NCBI GenBank assembly: GCA_963836425.1
Contig: CAWIJJ010000003.1
Span: forward strand, 310,001 to 374,000
Direction: 5' to 3'
DNA: 64,000 nucleotides
Origin: CAWIJJ01 sp963836425
Lineage (GTDB): Bacteria > Acidobacteriota > Terriglobia > Bryobacterales > Bryobacteraceae
The notes under the pieces are model-generated. The model was not told the origin of the DNA and made no database searches. It was given only the letters and a program-made list of their open reading frames with translations. Numbering within the stretch: position 1 is the stretch's first letter; the number at the start of each line of letters is the position of its first letter. The position numbers and the translations under genes were made by a program. Positions 1 through 8,973 of the stretch are shown here, piece by piece.

Positions 1-1761
1 GGTGCGGCTGAGAACGCGCAGACGATCGGGCGCCGCGCATGGACTATCGCGAACAGTCCAGAGCGGCTCGGCGACGGCGGGATCGGCCCAAACCTTCAGG
101 CCGCTTCGCGATTGAAACACTTCCACCTGGGTTGGGTTTGCGGGTTTGGCGGCGATGCGGTAGCGAATTCCGAACCAGCGCGTGGTTTCGGCGTGGCCGA
201 GCACTTCGTGAGTCTTCACCGGCATGGAAGCGAGATAGCCGCCGAACTGTTCGATGCCGTGCCAGTCGCCGAAATTGTATGGCACGGCAGCGTCGTCGAT
301 ATCGACGCGGAACCAGCCTGGCTGCTGTTTGAGGAACGCGGCGATGTCGGCCTGGCGCTCCATCATGGCTTCGTAGGAATCGGGACGGTTGCGAGGTAGC
401 AGCACGGTGGGCGGATTCACCGCGGTTTCGACGAGAAAGAGCGCGAGCGCCAGCACGGGAGCGGCGCGCAGCCAGCGCAGGACGACGGCGAGCATCAGGG
501 CCACGGCGGCGATGACCCAGGCGGGATAGGCGGGGAATTTCGTCTGTGCGAGCAGGACGGCGGCGGTGAGCGCCAGCGCGGCCAGATGAACCGGATGCGC
601 TCCGCGGCGCCGCAGATCGTCGAGACCCAGCGCGGCAAGCGCCGCGATCCCGGCCTGAAAAATGACGATGCACATGGCTGGGTAACGGGCTTTGTCCACC
701 AGGGGAACGAAGCGCCAGGCGAGGTAGTGAATTGGGGTGTCGCGGCCGAGGGCCAGCACCAGGCCGCCGAGGGCGAAGCACAGTAGCAGGCGCGCGTCCG
801 GCGTGCGGCGGCGGACGACAGCGGCGGTGAGCGCGAGGGTCAGGGCCACGATTCCGAGAAAGGGATTGGCGTGAATGGCGAGCCCGGGCACGATCATTCC
901 GGGAATGGAGCGCGCGCCCAGCGAGTACTCGGCATGCACGCTGTAGGGAATGCGGTCGTGCCAGTGTTGGGGTTGGGGCGCGCCGGACCAGCGCAGCGCC
1001 TGGCGCCCGTATTCGACGGCGGGCAGCACCTGGAGCGCGGAGACGGCGGCGCACATGGAGCCGAAGACGATGGCCGCCAGCACAAGCCTGCGGCTGCGGA
1101 TCCGCCACAACCAGAGCGCGCCGAGGACGACGGCCGTGTAGATGGGCACGTTGTGATGTCCGGAGAGAAACTGGAGGCCGAGAGCGGCGCCGCACAATGC
1201 TGCGTTGGGAACCGGGCGTTCGCCGCGCCACACGCGCGCGAAGAACAGCAGCACCAGCGGAATCCAGATGGCGCTCATGGCGAACTGCGGCGTGCCGGCA
1301 TGGCCGAGGAAGCCGGTGTAGCCGAAGATGCAGCCGCCGAGAACGGAGGCCCACCACGAGGCTCCGAGGTCGCGACAGAGAAGGAAGGCGAACACCGCCG
1401 CGGCCCAGCGGATCAGCACCCAATACCAGTGCAGCGTGGAAACGGGAATGTGGCCGTCGCGGAGGGGCATGGCGAAGAGAAGCCAGTTCAGCGGATTGGC
1501 GAGGCCGGGCTGAACCTGACCGATGAGAGACTGGCCGCCGACCTGGTAGGGATCCCACAGCGGAAGGCGTCCGGCGTGCAACTCGCGGGCTTCGAAATCG
1601 AGCCAGGGGCGGACCTGAAGGCCCTGGTCGGGGTTTTCGAGCCAGGTGTAACGATCCGAAAGAGTCAGCTTCCAGTAGAGGCCGGCGGCGATGGCGAGGA
1701 GCAACGCGAGTGCGGCGGCGGTTCGCACGGATCGGTGATCAGTCCAAACCGGCGCGGTCAC
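1..1761 (-). CDS. YfhO-like polytopic membrane protein, 3' end beyond the window
   Basis: This is an open minus-strand frame of 587 codons without a stop inside the window, so the C-terminus is missing. Translation gives many hydrophobic segments, starting with one at about residues 13-33. It also has the pattern WDPYQVGGQSLIGQVQPG followed by NPLNW, which resembles the conserved loop of YfhO-type membrane proteins and GT-C-like glycosyltransferases. After the last helices comes a soluble tail with an FxxWxGI-type stretch. I chose GTG at 1761, which begins 4 nt after the stop of the transporter; a second GTG lies 11 codons further in. It is the last visible gene of the minus-strand run that starts near 6.4 kb. 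The role is unknown; a part in envelope glycan or lipid glycosylation is an inference from the fold. Confidence 0.6.
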   Translation of the reverse strand, partial: MTAPVWTDHRSVRTAAALALLLAIAAGLYWKLTLSDRYTWLENPDQGLQVRPWLDFEARELHAGRLPLWDPYQVGGQSLIGQVQPGLANPLNWLLFAMPLRDGHIPVSTLHWYWVLIRWAAAVFAFLLCRDLGASWWASVLGGCIFGYTGFLGHAGTPQFAMSAIWIPLVLLFFARVWRGERPVPNAALCGAALGLQFLSGHHNVPIYTAVVLGALWLWRIRSRRLVLAAIVFGSMCAAVSALQVLPAVEYGRQALRWSGAPQPQHWHDRIPYSVHAEYSLGARSIPGMIVPGLAIHANPFLGIVALTLALTAAVVRRRTPDARLLLCFALGGLVLALGRDTPIHYLAWRFVPLVDKARYPAMCIVIFQAGIAALAALGLDDLRRRGAHPVHLAALALTAAVLLAQTKFPAYPAWVIAAVALMLAVVLRWLRAAPVLALALFLVETAVNPPTVLLPRNRPDSYEAMMERQADIAAFLKQQPGWFRVDIDDAAVPYNFGDWHGIEQFGGYLASMPVKTHEVLGHAETTRWFGIRYRIAAKPANPTQVEVFQSRSGLKVWADPAVAEPLWTVRDSPCAAPDRLRVLSRT

Positions 1762-1765
1762 CGCG

Positions 1766-3040
1766 CTAATCCAGGCGGGCGGGTTCGAGCCTGGGAGTAA
1801 AGGCCTGAAAAACGGCGAGGGCGATCAGGTAGGCAGTGCCACAGAGACATGAACATGCCGGAAGTAACTGCCGGTCCAGGTGACCACGTACCCGGTGGCC
1901 TTCTGGACCAGGACGCCGCCGATCGCGCCGCAGCGTGCCGCCGATGCCGACAACGCTCCCGACGGCGAGACGCGGGAACATGTCGGAAACGGTGGTGAAC
2001 AGGTTCGCCGACCATGCCTGGTGCGCCGCCGTGGCGAGACCCACCAGGCCCACAGTCAGCCAGAGGCTGGTCGAATAGGGAGCGTAGAGCACCGGCAGGA
2101 CGGCCACGCCGGAAACGAGCATCGCCGTTTTGCGGGCGCGGTTGACCGCCCAGCCGCTCTTGATCAGAGTGGAGGAGAGCCAGCCGCCGAAAATACTGCC
2201 GACGCTCGACCCGATGTAGACCAGCATGGTGGGCAGGGCGATCTCTTCCAGCGAGAGTTTGAACGTGTCCTGGAGATACTTCGGAAACCAGAACAGATAG
2301 AACCACCAGACGCCATCGGTTAGAAACTTGCCCATGCCGAACGCCCACGTTTCGCGGTGGGGGAACAGACGGAGCCAAGGGTAGGAAAGCGCTTTGTCGG
2401 GCGGGTCGTCTGAATGTAGGCCAGTTCCTGCGCCGACACCCGCGAATGCTGTTGCGGCCGGGAGTACATGAAAATCCAGAACAGGAGACAGATGAAGCCG
2501 ATTGCGCCGGTGCTGATAGAACGCTGCCTGCCATCCCCAGCGCAGCGTCAGGAACGGGACCGAAACGGTGGCCACCAGGACGCCCACATTGGTGCCGGAG
2601 TTGAAGATGCCGGTGGCCTGCGCGCGCTCCTTCTTGGGAAACCATTCGGCGACCACTTTGATGCAGGCGGGGAAGTTGGCGGCTTCGCCGAGTCCGAGGA
2701 AGGCGCGCGCAATCCCGAAAGTCAGCGCGGAATTGGCGGCGGCGTGGGCCATGGCCGCCACGCTCCAGAGGGTGATCGCAAAGGCGTAGCCGATTTTCGT
2801 GCCGTAGCGATCGAGCAGGCGTCCGGCAAGCAACATTCCCACCGCATAGGCCGCGGTAAAGGCGCTATTGATGTCGGCGTACTGGTTGGCGTCCCAGCCA
2901 ATGCTGGTTTCGAGGGTCTTGGCGAGAAGGCTGAGCACCTGGCGGTCCACGTAATTGATCGTGGTCGCGAAGAAGATCAGGGCGCAGATGGTCCAACGAA
3001 TGTGGGACGTCTCAGGCCTCGCCGCAGCGGTGGATGTCAT
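1766..3040 (-). CDS. MFS transporter of the hexuronate/anion type, reading frame disturbed
   Basis: The N-terminal half is a clear major facilitator: TINYVDRQVLSLLAKTLE after the first helix, then LLDRYGTKIGYAF and GEAANFPACIKVVAEWFPKKERA, as in the ACS (anion:cation symporter, ExuT-like) family. The start at 3040 gives MTSTAAARPE and lies 10 nt after the stop of the permease gene. Two inner stretches are out of frame. Around 2518-2415 the family-like reading STGAIGFICLLFWIFMYS lies in the +1 frame, and around 1950-1860 GAIGGVLVQKATGYVV lies in another frame. Each time the main frame returns. The gene stays open as read (424 residues) but about 65 residues are scrambled. This means two compensating indel pairs, either assembly errors or decay. 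Substrate unknown; a carboxylate or sugar acid is the family expectation. Confidence 0.75.
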   Translation of the reverse strand: MTSTAAARPETSHIRWTICALIFFATTINYVDRQVLSLLAKTLETSIGWDANQYADINSAFTAAYAVGMLLAGRLLDRYGTKIGYAFAITLWSVAAMAHAAANSALTFGIARAFLGLGEAANFPACIKVVAEWFPKKERAQATGIFNSGTNVGVLVATVSVPFLTLRWGWQAAFYQHRRNRLHLSPVLDFHVLPAATAFAGVGAGTGLHSDDPPDKALSYPWLRLFPHRETWAFGMGKFLTDGVWWFYLFWFPKYLQDTFKLSLEEIALPTMLVYIGSSVGSIFGGWLSSTLIKSGWAVNRARKTAMLVSGVAVLPVLYAPYSTSLWLTVGLVGLATAAHQAWSANLFTTVSDMFPRLAVGSVVGIGGTLRRDRRRPGPEGHRVRGHLDRQLLPACSCLCGTAYLIALAVFQAFTPRLEPARLD

Positions 3041-3050
3041 GAACCACTGA

Positions 3051-4379
3051 TTATAAGCCCGCGGCGACAGAGACGCTCCGGCGGCGATAGACGAGCCAGG
3101 CGGGCGCAATGACGGCGATGGTGCCCGCGGCCAGCTTTCCTTCGAAGAGCCAGACGTTCGAGATTTCCGCGGTGGGGATCACGGAACAGAGAATGGCGAG
3201 CACAGTCACGGCGATTCCGGAAACGGCGCTGAGCCGGTGGCCGGCCTTCCAGGCGCTTCCGAAAACGTACAGGTACGGCAGAAAGCCGGCGATCACCATG
3301 AGGGAAACGAGGGCCTGGTAGGCGGCGCGCAGCGTGTCGCCGGCCTGGATGGCAATCAGCAGGAACGAAGCCACCAGGCCGAGGGCGAGGATTGAAATGT
3401 GCGGCGTGCCCCAGCGCGGATGAACGCGGGAGAAGGCTTCGGGGAGAAGCTTGTCGGTACCCGCGGCGAAAGGCAGGCGGGAAATGGAAGTGCCGACGCC
3501 TCCAAGCTGTCCCATGCCGCTCGTAACCACCAGCAGCGCGACGATGGGTCCGAGCCAGCCCGCGCCGAGGATGCGGCCGGCTTCGGCGCCGCTGTCGGCA
3601 AGGCCGTTCAACTCCGAGATGCCCTGCGGCGAAAGCAACACGAGGACGGCAATGGTGGAGGCCGCATAGAAGATAGTGGCGAAGCCGGATGCGATCCAGG
3701 CCGCGCGCGGAAAACTGCGCCGTGGGTCGCGCACTTCCGCGCCCATGAGGCCGGCCATTTCGAGTCCCGAGAGGGCGTAGGCGATGGTGGCCCAGAAGCT
3801 CACTGTCTGCCAGTTCCAGTGCGGCGTGAAGTCGAGGTGGGTGGCAGTGCCGCGGCGCGCGAACACGAGGGAAGCGACGATCACCAGCAGGACGCCCAGC
3901 ACCCAGGAGGATGCCGCGCCCAGGTTCTCCGTCCACTTGCCGATCTTCAAACCGACGAGGTTTGTGCCGAGCGCAATCCAGATGGCGGCGAGCGCCACCG
4001 GGATCAGCCACGTACGCGCGTCCGGCAATCCCAGGGCGTGCAGCGCCGCCGACATATAGAAGATGGCGGCGCTCGGAAACCAGATCGCCATTCCCATCCA
4101 GTACACCCAGAAGCAAAGGAAGCCGTGCCACGGGCCGAAGTCTTTCCGCGCCCAGAGGTAGAGTCCTCCCGTGCCTGGATGCTTCGCGGTGAGCGCAGCC
4201 ACGGCGATGGCGAGCGGAACGACGAAGAATACGGCGGCGAGCAGCCACAGTGTGACCGAACCGGGGCCGGCATGCGCCGCCGCCGCGATCCAGCGCGTGG
4301 CCACGATGCAACTGATGGCGAACAGTGTGAGGTCGCGGACTCCCAGTTCCCGGCGCAGCCCGGCGGCGGGCTCAGCCAC
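3051..4379 (-). CDS. APC-family amino acid permease
   Basis: A 442-residue protein with about 12 hydrophobic segments. It opens with RELGVRDLTLFAISCIVATRWIA-type sequence (the first helix with its unwound motif) and has HPGTGGLYLWARKDFGPWHGF in the loop after helix 2-3, typical of the amino acid/polyamine/organocation superfamily. GTG at 4379 overlaps the aminotransferase stop by 8 nt, which indicates translational coupling. It sits between an ornithine cyclodeaminase-aminotransferase pair and a second transporter, so import or export of an amino acid handled by those two enzymes is the likely role. The exact substrate cannot be read from the sequence. Confidence 0.85.
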   Translation of the reverse strand: MAEPAAGLRRELGVRDLTLFAISCIVATRWIAAAAHAGPGSVTLWLLAAVFFVVPLAIAVAALTAKHPGTGGLYLWARKDFGPWHGFLCFWVYWMGMAIWFPSAAIFYMSAALHALGLPDARTWLIPVALAAIWIALGTNLVGLKIGKWTENLGAASSWVLGVLLVIVASLVFARRGTATHLDFTPHWNWQTVSFWATIAYALSGLEMAGLMGAEVRDPRRSFPRAAWIASGFATIFYAASTIAVLVLLSPQGISELNGLADSGAEAGRILGAGWLGPIVALLVVTSGMGQLGGVGTSISRLPFAAGTDKLLPEAFSRVHPRWGTPHISILALGLVASFLLIAIQAGDTLRAAYQALVSLMVIAGFLPYLYVFGSAWKAGHRLSAVSGIAVTVLAILCSVIPTAEISNVWLFEGKLAAGTIAVIAPAWLVYRRRSVSVAAGL

Positions 4380-5496
4380 GCGCTATCTCCGCCTGCACTT
4401 CGATGCCGATGCGGCGGAGGCCTTCGCAGAGGAACTCCGGCTTGCCTCCCAGCCAGATGCGCAGGAAGCCTTCGACGCCGAGGTGCGCGCCGGGGACGAT
4501 CAGAACGCTCTGGTTGACGCGGATCCGCTCGGCCAGATCCAGGCTCGGGGTTTTCGAGCCGTAGCGGACCAGGCACAGCGCGCCTGCCTGGGGCGGGCGG
4601 AACTCGAGAAATCCGTCGAAGCTCCGCACCCATTGAGACATGACGGGCAGGTTCTGCTGAAGGATGGAGCGGGCGCGCGCGTACAGCTTCTCGCGGTTGT
4701 CCTGCTGGACGGCGACCAGCGCCACGGCATCGGAGATTTTATTGGGACCGATGGTGAGGTAGTCGTGCTGGCTCCAGCAGTCGGCGATGACGCCCTGGGG
4801 TCCGACGATCCATCCGATGCGGACGCCGGGAATGCCGAAGGCTTTGGAGAGCCCGCTGGTGATGATGACGCGGTCGCTCATGCCCCAGAAGCCGGGGGTC
4901 CGGTTGCAGTTGATTTCGGCGCCCTGGTACACCTCGTCGGCGATGAGGAAGGCGCCCACCTCCTCGCACTTGTGCACGATGCGGCGCATGGCATCGCGGG
5001 TCAGCACGGAGCCGGTGGGATTGTTGGGGTTCGAGAGGTAGAGCAGGCGGGTTCGCGGGGTCATGGCCTGTTCGAACTCGTCCCAGTCCGGCTCCCAATC
5101 GCGGTCGATGCGGAGGCGGAAACAGTTGAGCCTGGCGCCGAGGCTTTCGGGAAGGCCGCGGTACTGCATGTAATTGGGGACCTCGAAGGCCACTTCATCG
5201 CCTGGCCGGAGAAGCGCGAGGGCGAGGAGATAGTTAGCCTCGGAGGTGCCGTTGGTGACTTCGATTTGGGCGGGGGTGGCGCCGGGATAGAGAGCGGCGA
5301 GGCTCTCGCGCAGCGGGATGGTGCCGTTGGACTGGCTGTAGCCAAGCGGAGTGTCGAGCAGCGCGTCGAGGTCGAGGCCCATGGCCATGAGTTCGCGGAG
5401 CGTCACCGGGCGCACGCCGCTTTCGCTCATATCCATCTCCACCACGTTTTCCCACGTGGACTGCATGCGCTCCATTTCGAAAGGAGGAATTTTCAT
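4372..5496 (-). CDS. PLP-dependent class I/II aminotransferase
   Basis: A 374-residue fold-type I PLP enzyme. Visible motifs are LSNPNNPTGSVL, FLIADEVYQGAEI (the Asp that contacts the pyridine nitrogen, followed by Tyr) and SGLSKAFGIPGVRIGW, where the Lys of SKAFG forms the Schiff base and the Arg of VRIGW binds phosphate. ATG at 5496 gives MKIPPFEMERMQ, is preceded by AGAGGTG about 7 nt upstream, and shares ATGA with the stop of the cyclodeaminase gene. The frame stays open further upstream only because of high GC. Its partner gene suggests amino acid degradation or synthesis of a non-standard amino acid; the amino donor is not identifiable. Confidence 0.85.
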   Translation of the reverse strand: MKIPPFEMERMQSTWENVVEMDMSESGVRPVTLRELMAMGLDLDALLDTPLGYSQSNGTIPLRESLAALYPGATPAQIEVTNGTSEANYLLALALLRPGDEVAFEVPNYMQYRGLPESLGARLNCFRLRIDRDWEPDWDEFEQAMTPRTRLLYLSNPNNPTGSVLTRDAMRRIVHKCEEVGAFLIADEVYQGAEINCNRTPGFWGMSDRVIITSGLSKAFGIPGVRIGWIVGPQGVIADCWSQHDYLTIGPNKISDAVALVAVQQDNREKLYARARSILQQNLPVMSQWVRSFDGFLEFRPPQAGALCLVRYGSKTPSLDLAERIRVNQSVLIVPGAHLGVEGFLRIWLGGKPEFLCEGLRRIGIEVQAEIARG

Positions 5497-6416
5497 GACT
5501 GGCACCTCTGATAGCAATACTCGGCGATGTACAGGTCTTCGACGCCGAGGCCGGTGAAGTCGGCTACGGTGACGGCGCCGGAGGGAACGGGCACGGGGGA
5601 CGTGCAGAATGCGCCGATTTCGACTGCGCGCGGACGAACGGCGGGGGCGTGCTGCAACTCGCCCAGGGTTTCGCACTGGCGGAGGGAATCGACCAGGACA
5701 AGAGCGGCGCGCTCGAGGATGGCCGGATCGAGCTCCTGTTTGCCGGGCGTGTCCGAGCCGACGGCGGAGATGTGGGTGCCCGGGCGGATATCGGCGGCGC
5801 GGAGCAGGGGCTGGCGGGCGGCTGTGCAAGTGACGATGAGCAGGGCTTCGGCGGCAACGGCGGCAGGCGAAGGGGCGAGGGTCACCTCCGCGAAGTCGCT
5901 CAATTCGCGGCGCGCGGCCTCGGCGCGGTCGGGCGTGCGGCCCCACAGCACGATGCGCTGGAGCGGGAGGACTTCGGCATGGAGTTTCGCCTGCAAGCGG
6001 GCCTGGATGCCGGAGCCGAGGATTCCGATGACGGCATCGCGGCGGCCGAGTTCGCGCGCGACCATGGCGGCAACGGCAGCGGTGCGTACGTCGGTGAGGT
6101 GGCCGTCATCGGCGAGGAATGCGACGGGCGCGCCGGTTTCGGCCGAGCAGAGCAGCATCATGCCGGAACCCGCGGGGAGGCCGCGGGCGGACTGACGCGG
6201 AAAGCTGCCGGCGATCTTGAGGGCGAAGTGCGGGCCGCCGCGGCGGTAGCTGGATTTCACGTGCACCTCGGCGGACTCCGGGGCGATATCGAGGTGCATG
6301 GGCATGGGAGTTTCGCACTCGCCGCGCCACTGGGCCATGAGCGCGTCGCGCATGCGGCCGATGATATCGGGGTAGGAAAGGGCGGCGCGGATTCGGGCAG
6401 CATCGAGGATCTGCAC
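5493..6416 (-). CDS. Ornithine cyclodeaminase / mu-crystallin family protein
   Basis: 307 residues, the normal length for the family. Motifs include HVKSSYRRGGPHFALKIAG near residues 51-70, DDGHLTDVRTAA, the Rossmann dinucleotide site IGILGSGIQARLQ and ISAVGSDTPGKQELDP, the characteristic signature of ornithine cyclodeaminase and related NAD(P)H-dependent ketimine reductases or alanine dehydrogenases. Members either deaminate and cyclise ornithine to proline or reduce cyclic or linear imines. It is coupled to the downstream aminotransferase through ATGA, and the amino acid permease follows, so the three probably process one amino acid. The start lies 27 nt after the stop of the HELFH protein gene. 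Confidence 0.88.
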   Translation of the reverse strand: MQILDAARIRAALSYPDIIGRMRDALMAQWRGECETPMPMHLDIAPESAEVHVKSSYRRGGPHFALKIAGSFPRQSARGLPAGSGMMLLCSAETGAPVAFLADDGHLTDVRTAAVAAMVARELGRRDAVIGILGSGIQARLQAKLHAEVLPLQRIVLWGRTPDRAEAARRELSDFAEVTLAPSPAAVAAEALLIVTCTAARQPLLRAADIRPGTHISAVGSDTPGKQELDPAILERAALVLVDSLRQCETLGELQHAPAVRPRAVEIGAFCTSPVPVPSGAVTVADFTGLGVEDLYIAEYCYQRCQS

Positions 6417-6443
6417 GGAGTGTAAATCCTAGCACACGCGCGG

Positions 6444-7673
6444 CTACTGCCTGGCGACTTCGAAATCGCCGGGGCGCGGGCCGGGACGCGCGGACCATCC
6501 TGGGGCAAGCTCCACGGTCCAGCCGGGGCCGCTGAGGCTGGCGCCATCGACCTTCACGGGTCCGGGCACCGTGACCTTGGAACGGTCGGCGGCCACGAGG
6601 GCGTTTTCGGCTTGCAGCTTGCCCCAGTCGGTGGATGTCCCGAAGCTGGGGTAAACGGTGCCGGCGCCGGGAACGGGGGTGATGCTGGCGGTTCCGAAGC
6701 TGTACGAGCCCGCTCGCGGCAGGACCAGCACCGGACCCTCCACGAAACGGCGTCGCAAGTCGGCGATGCGTGCCTGCTGCTCGATGTCGCGCCTGGTTTC
6801 GGCGGCGCGCAGTTCGGCTCCGCCGTAGCGCGCCGCGGCGGCGGCGGGATCGGCGACGGGTTCGAGATGCGCGGCGGCCGCCAGCAGGGCGGACAGGTCG
6901 TCGCTCTGCTTGACGCGATGCGTCCAGCCGGGCGACGAGGCATCGAGGAGGAGACCGTGTGCGGCACCCAGAGAATAAGGGAACGAGCGGACAAAGCTGG
7001 CGCTCTTTGTGGCGTCACCGAGTTGCTGGATAGCGGACTTCACGGCCGCTTCCGGGCTTTCGGCGGACGCCACGGTGCCGGTGTACTGCGCCAACCCTTC
7101 GTTGATCTCGAGGAGCCGTTCGTTTTCGGCGGCGCCCGGAAACAGCTTGTGGCGCTGCTGCCGGAAGCCTAACGCATCGTTCGCGGCTGCTTTCCGCTCC
7201 TCGCCGGAGGACCCGAGCGCTTTGGCCAGGGCCCGCCATTCGAGTTGCAGCCAGTAGCGGCCTTCGAGGGTGTCGAGGTGGTCGTTGGGGCCGTCGCGAA
7301 TGACGAAGCCGATCTGCGGCTGGATGCGGTGAAACAGCTCATGCAGGAAAAGTGCGCCGCGCAGGTGCGGATCGGAGGGGATCATGGGCCAGGCGACGGT
7401 GGTCCAGCGGGCGCCGCCCCATTCGAGGGCGGTATTGGCGTAGCCCATGGCGGCGGGCGGTTCGGCGTCCGGAGCGGGCTGGTTGGTGGCGATGGTTTTG
7501 GTGGCGGCGTCGCGAATGGCGATGGGCCCGCAGAGCGAAACACCCCACATCCGGCCGCCTTCACGCTCGCAAAGGGCGGCGACTTCCTTGAAATAGACCG
7601 TTGCACGCTGCTGGTCTACCTGAGCCATCGCGGGGATTGTCCCCAGCAAAACCAGTAAGGAAACCTGACGCAT
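6444..7673 (-). CDS. Secreted protein with HExxH motif, family not recognised
   Basis: 409 residues with a short signal peptide (MRQVSLLVLLGTIPAMAQ, cleavage near residue 18). The notable motif is FLHELFHRIQ at about residues 110-118, a HExxH zinc-protease-type signature. A downstream LEINEGLAQYTG (about residue 200) could supply the third ligand Glu of a gluzincin-like site. The C-terminal third is proline- and glycine-rich and probably a beta domain. Periplasmic or outer-surface location is inferred from the signal peptide. It is divergent from the aminotransferase at 7761 and may be the first gene of the minus-strand run, since the cyclodeaminase start follows after 27 nt. A metallopeptidase role is possible but unproven. 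Confidence 0.7.
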   Translation of the reverse strand: MRQVSLLVLLGTIPAMAQVDQQRATVYFKEVAALCEREGGRMWGVSLCGPIAIRDAATKTIATNQPAPDAEPPAAMGYANTALEWGGARWTTVAWPMIPSDPHLRGALFLHELFHRIQPQIGFVIRDGPNDHLDTLEGRYWLQLEWRALAKALGSSGEERKAAANDALGFRQQRHKLFPGAAENERLLEINEGLAQYTGTVASAESPEAAVKSAIQQLGDATKSASFVRSFPYSLGAAHGLLLDASSPGWTHRVKQSDDLSALLAAAAHLEPVADPAAAAARYGGAELRAAETRRDIEQQARIADLRRRFVEGPVLVLPRAGSYSFGTASITPVPGAGTVYPSFGTSTDWGKLQAENALVAADRSKVTVPGPVKVDGASLSGPGWTVELAPGWSARPGPRPGDFEVARQ

Positions 7674-7722
7674 GATGCGAGGATTGTAGCATTCGGTCGC
7701 TCCATTTCAGATAAACACCACC

Positions 7723-7751
7723 TTGAAGTTGTGCTTTGCCGGGACTACAAT
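7723..7751 (+). promoter_or_regulatory. Promoter for the 7761 aminotransferase
   Basis: TTGAAG at 7723-7728 and TACAAT at 7746-7751 are separated by exactly 17 nt. The start codon at 7761 is only 9 nt after the -10 box, so the mRNA would carry at most a few untranslated bases. Confidence 0.55.
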
Positions 7752-7760
7752 CAAATTGGA

Positions 7761-8933
7761 ATGGGAATTTCGCGGCGCATCGGCGAACAGATGGAGCGGT
7801 CTTCGTGGATCCGCCGTATGTTCGAGATCGGAATCGAGTTGCGGCGGGAGCGGGGGGCGGAGAACGTCTTCGACTACACCATCGGCAATCCGGATGTGGA
7901 GCCGCCGGCGGTGGTGATGGAGGCGCTGCGGCGCGTGGTGGCGGAGAACCGGCCGCACAGCCACGGATACATGCCCAATGCCGGGTACCCGGAGGTGCGG
8001 GAGCGGATCGCGAAACGGCTGGCGGAGCGGACCGCGGTCCCGTTCACGGCGCAGGACGTGATCATGACCACGGGCGCGGCGGGTGCGATCAACACGGTTC
8101 TGAAAGCCGTACTCGACCCCGGCGACGAGGTCATCGTGCTGAGTCCGTACTTCCCCGAGTACCGCTTCTACATCGAGAATCATGGCGGGCGGATGGTGGA
8201 AGTGGACACGGACGCGTGGTTCCAGCCCGACATCCGGCGCATCGCGGCGGCCATTACGCCGCGGACGAAGGCGCTGCTGCTGAATTCGCCCAACAACCCG
8301 ACGGGCGCCGTCTATGGCGAGCGGGTGCTGCGGGAACTCAACGGCATCATCCGCGACCCGGTGCTGGTGATCAGCGACGAGCCTTACCGGCCGATCGTGT
8401 TCGACGGGCTCAAGCCGCCGGAGATCGCTTCGATTCTGGAGCGCGTGGTGGTCACCTGGTCGTGGTCGAAGGCGATGGCGATTGCCGGTGAGCGTATCGG
8501 CTACCTGGCCATTCCGCCGCACCTTGCCGAAGCCGCGGCGCTGCGCAACGCCTGCACGTTCGCGAACCGGATTCTGGGCTACATCAATGCGCCTGCGATC
8601 TGGCAGCACGTCGTCGCGGAGGTGCCGGATGCCACGGTGGACATATCGAGCTATCAGCAGCGGCGCGACATCCTCTGCCGGAAGCTCAAGGCGATGGGGT
8701 ACGAACTGACGCCTCCGCAGGGCTCTTACTACGTTTTTGTGAAGACGCCGATCGCGGACGACGTGGCGTTCATCCGCCTGCTGCAAGCCGAGGGTATTCT
8801 CGCGGTTCCGGGAATCGGGTTCGGGCGCGCGGGGTACATGCGGCTCTCGCTGACCATCCCGCTGGCCGACATGGAGCGCTCCTTCGCCGGCTTCGAGCGG
8901 GCCATGCACCACACCTGCCAACGGGTCGCCTGA
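7761..8933 (+). CDS. PLP-dependent aminotransferase, aspartate aminotransferase family
   Basis: 390 residues. Recognisable fold-type I motifs are YTIGNPDVEPP near the N-terminus, MTTGAAGAINTVLKAVLDPGDEVIV, LLNSPNNPTGAVY, LVISDEPYRPIVFDG and VVTWSWSKAMAIAGERIGY, where the SKAM lysine binds PLP. The frame extends 10 codons upstream, but ATG at 7761 fits the promoter spacing and gives MGISRRIGEQMERSSWIRRM, a common start in this subgroup. It is transcribed away from the amino acid operon on the other strand and may belong to the same physiology. Substrate unknown. Confidence 0.85.
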   Translation: MGISRRIGEQMERSSWIRRMFEIGIELRRERGAENVFDYTIGNPDVEPPAVVMEALRRVVAENRPHSHGYMPNAGYPEVRERIAKRLAERTAVPFTAQDVIMTTGAAGAINTVLKAVLDPGDEVIVLSPYFPEYRFYIENHGGRMVEVDTDAWFQPDIRRIAAAITPRTKALLLNSPNNPTGAVYGERVLRELNGIIRDPVLVISDEPYRPIVFDGLKPPEIASILERVVVTWSWSKAMAIAGERIGYLAIPPHLAEAAALRNACTFANRILGYINAPAIWQHVVAEVPDATVDISSYQQRRDILCRKLKAMGYELTPPQGSYYVFVKTPIADDVAFIRLLQAEGILAVPGIGFGRAGYMRLSLTIPLADMERSFAGFERAMHHTCQRVA

Positions 8934-8938
8934 GCCCA

Positions 8939-8967
8939 TTGCGCGCGGCGGCGAAACGGCCTACTGT
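8939..8967 (+). promoter_or_regulatory. Putative promoter of the erythromycin-esterase-like gene
   Basis: TTGCGC (8939-8944), a 17-nt spacer and TACTGT (8962-8967) stand directly before the GTG (8968) and ATG (8974) candidates. This predicts a leaderless transcript. Confidence 0.35.
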
Positions 8968-8973
8968 GTGGCC

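Noticed and set aside
44..1558. Long minus-strand frame coding an Arg/Pro/Ala-rich 504-residue product
   Set aside because: The product looks like a GC-driven shadow. The frame beside it encodes a coherent polytopic membrane protein across the same region.
1766..3040. Programmed frameshifting in the MFS gene
   Set aside because: Four shifts in two opposite pairs and no slippery heptamers; sequence errors or decay are simpler.
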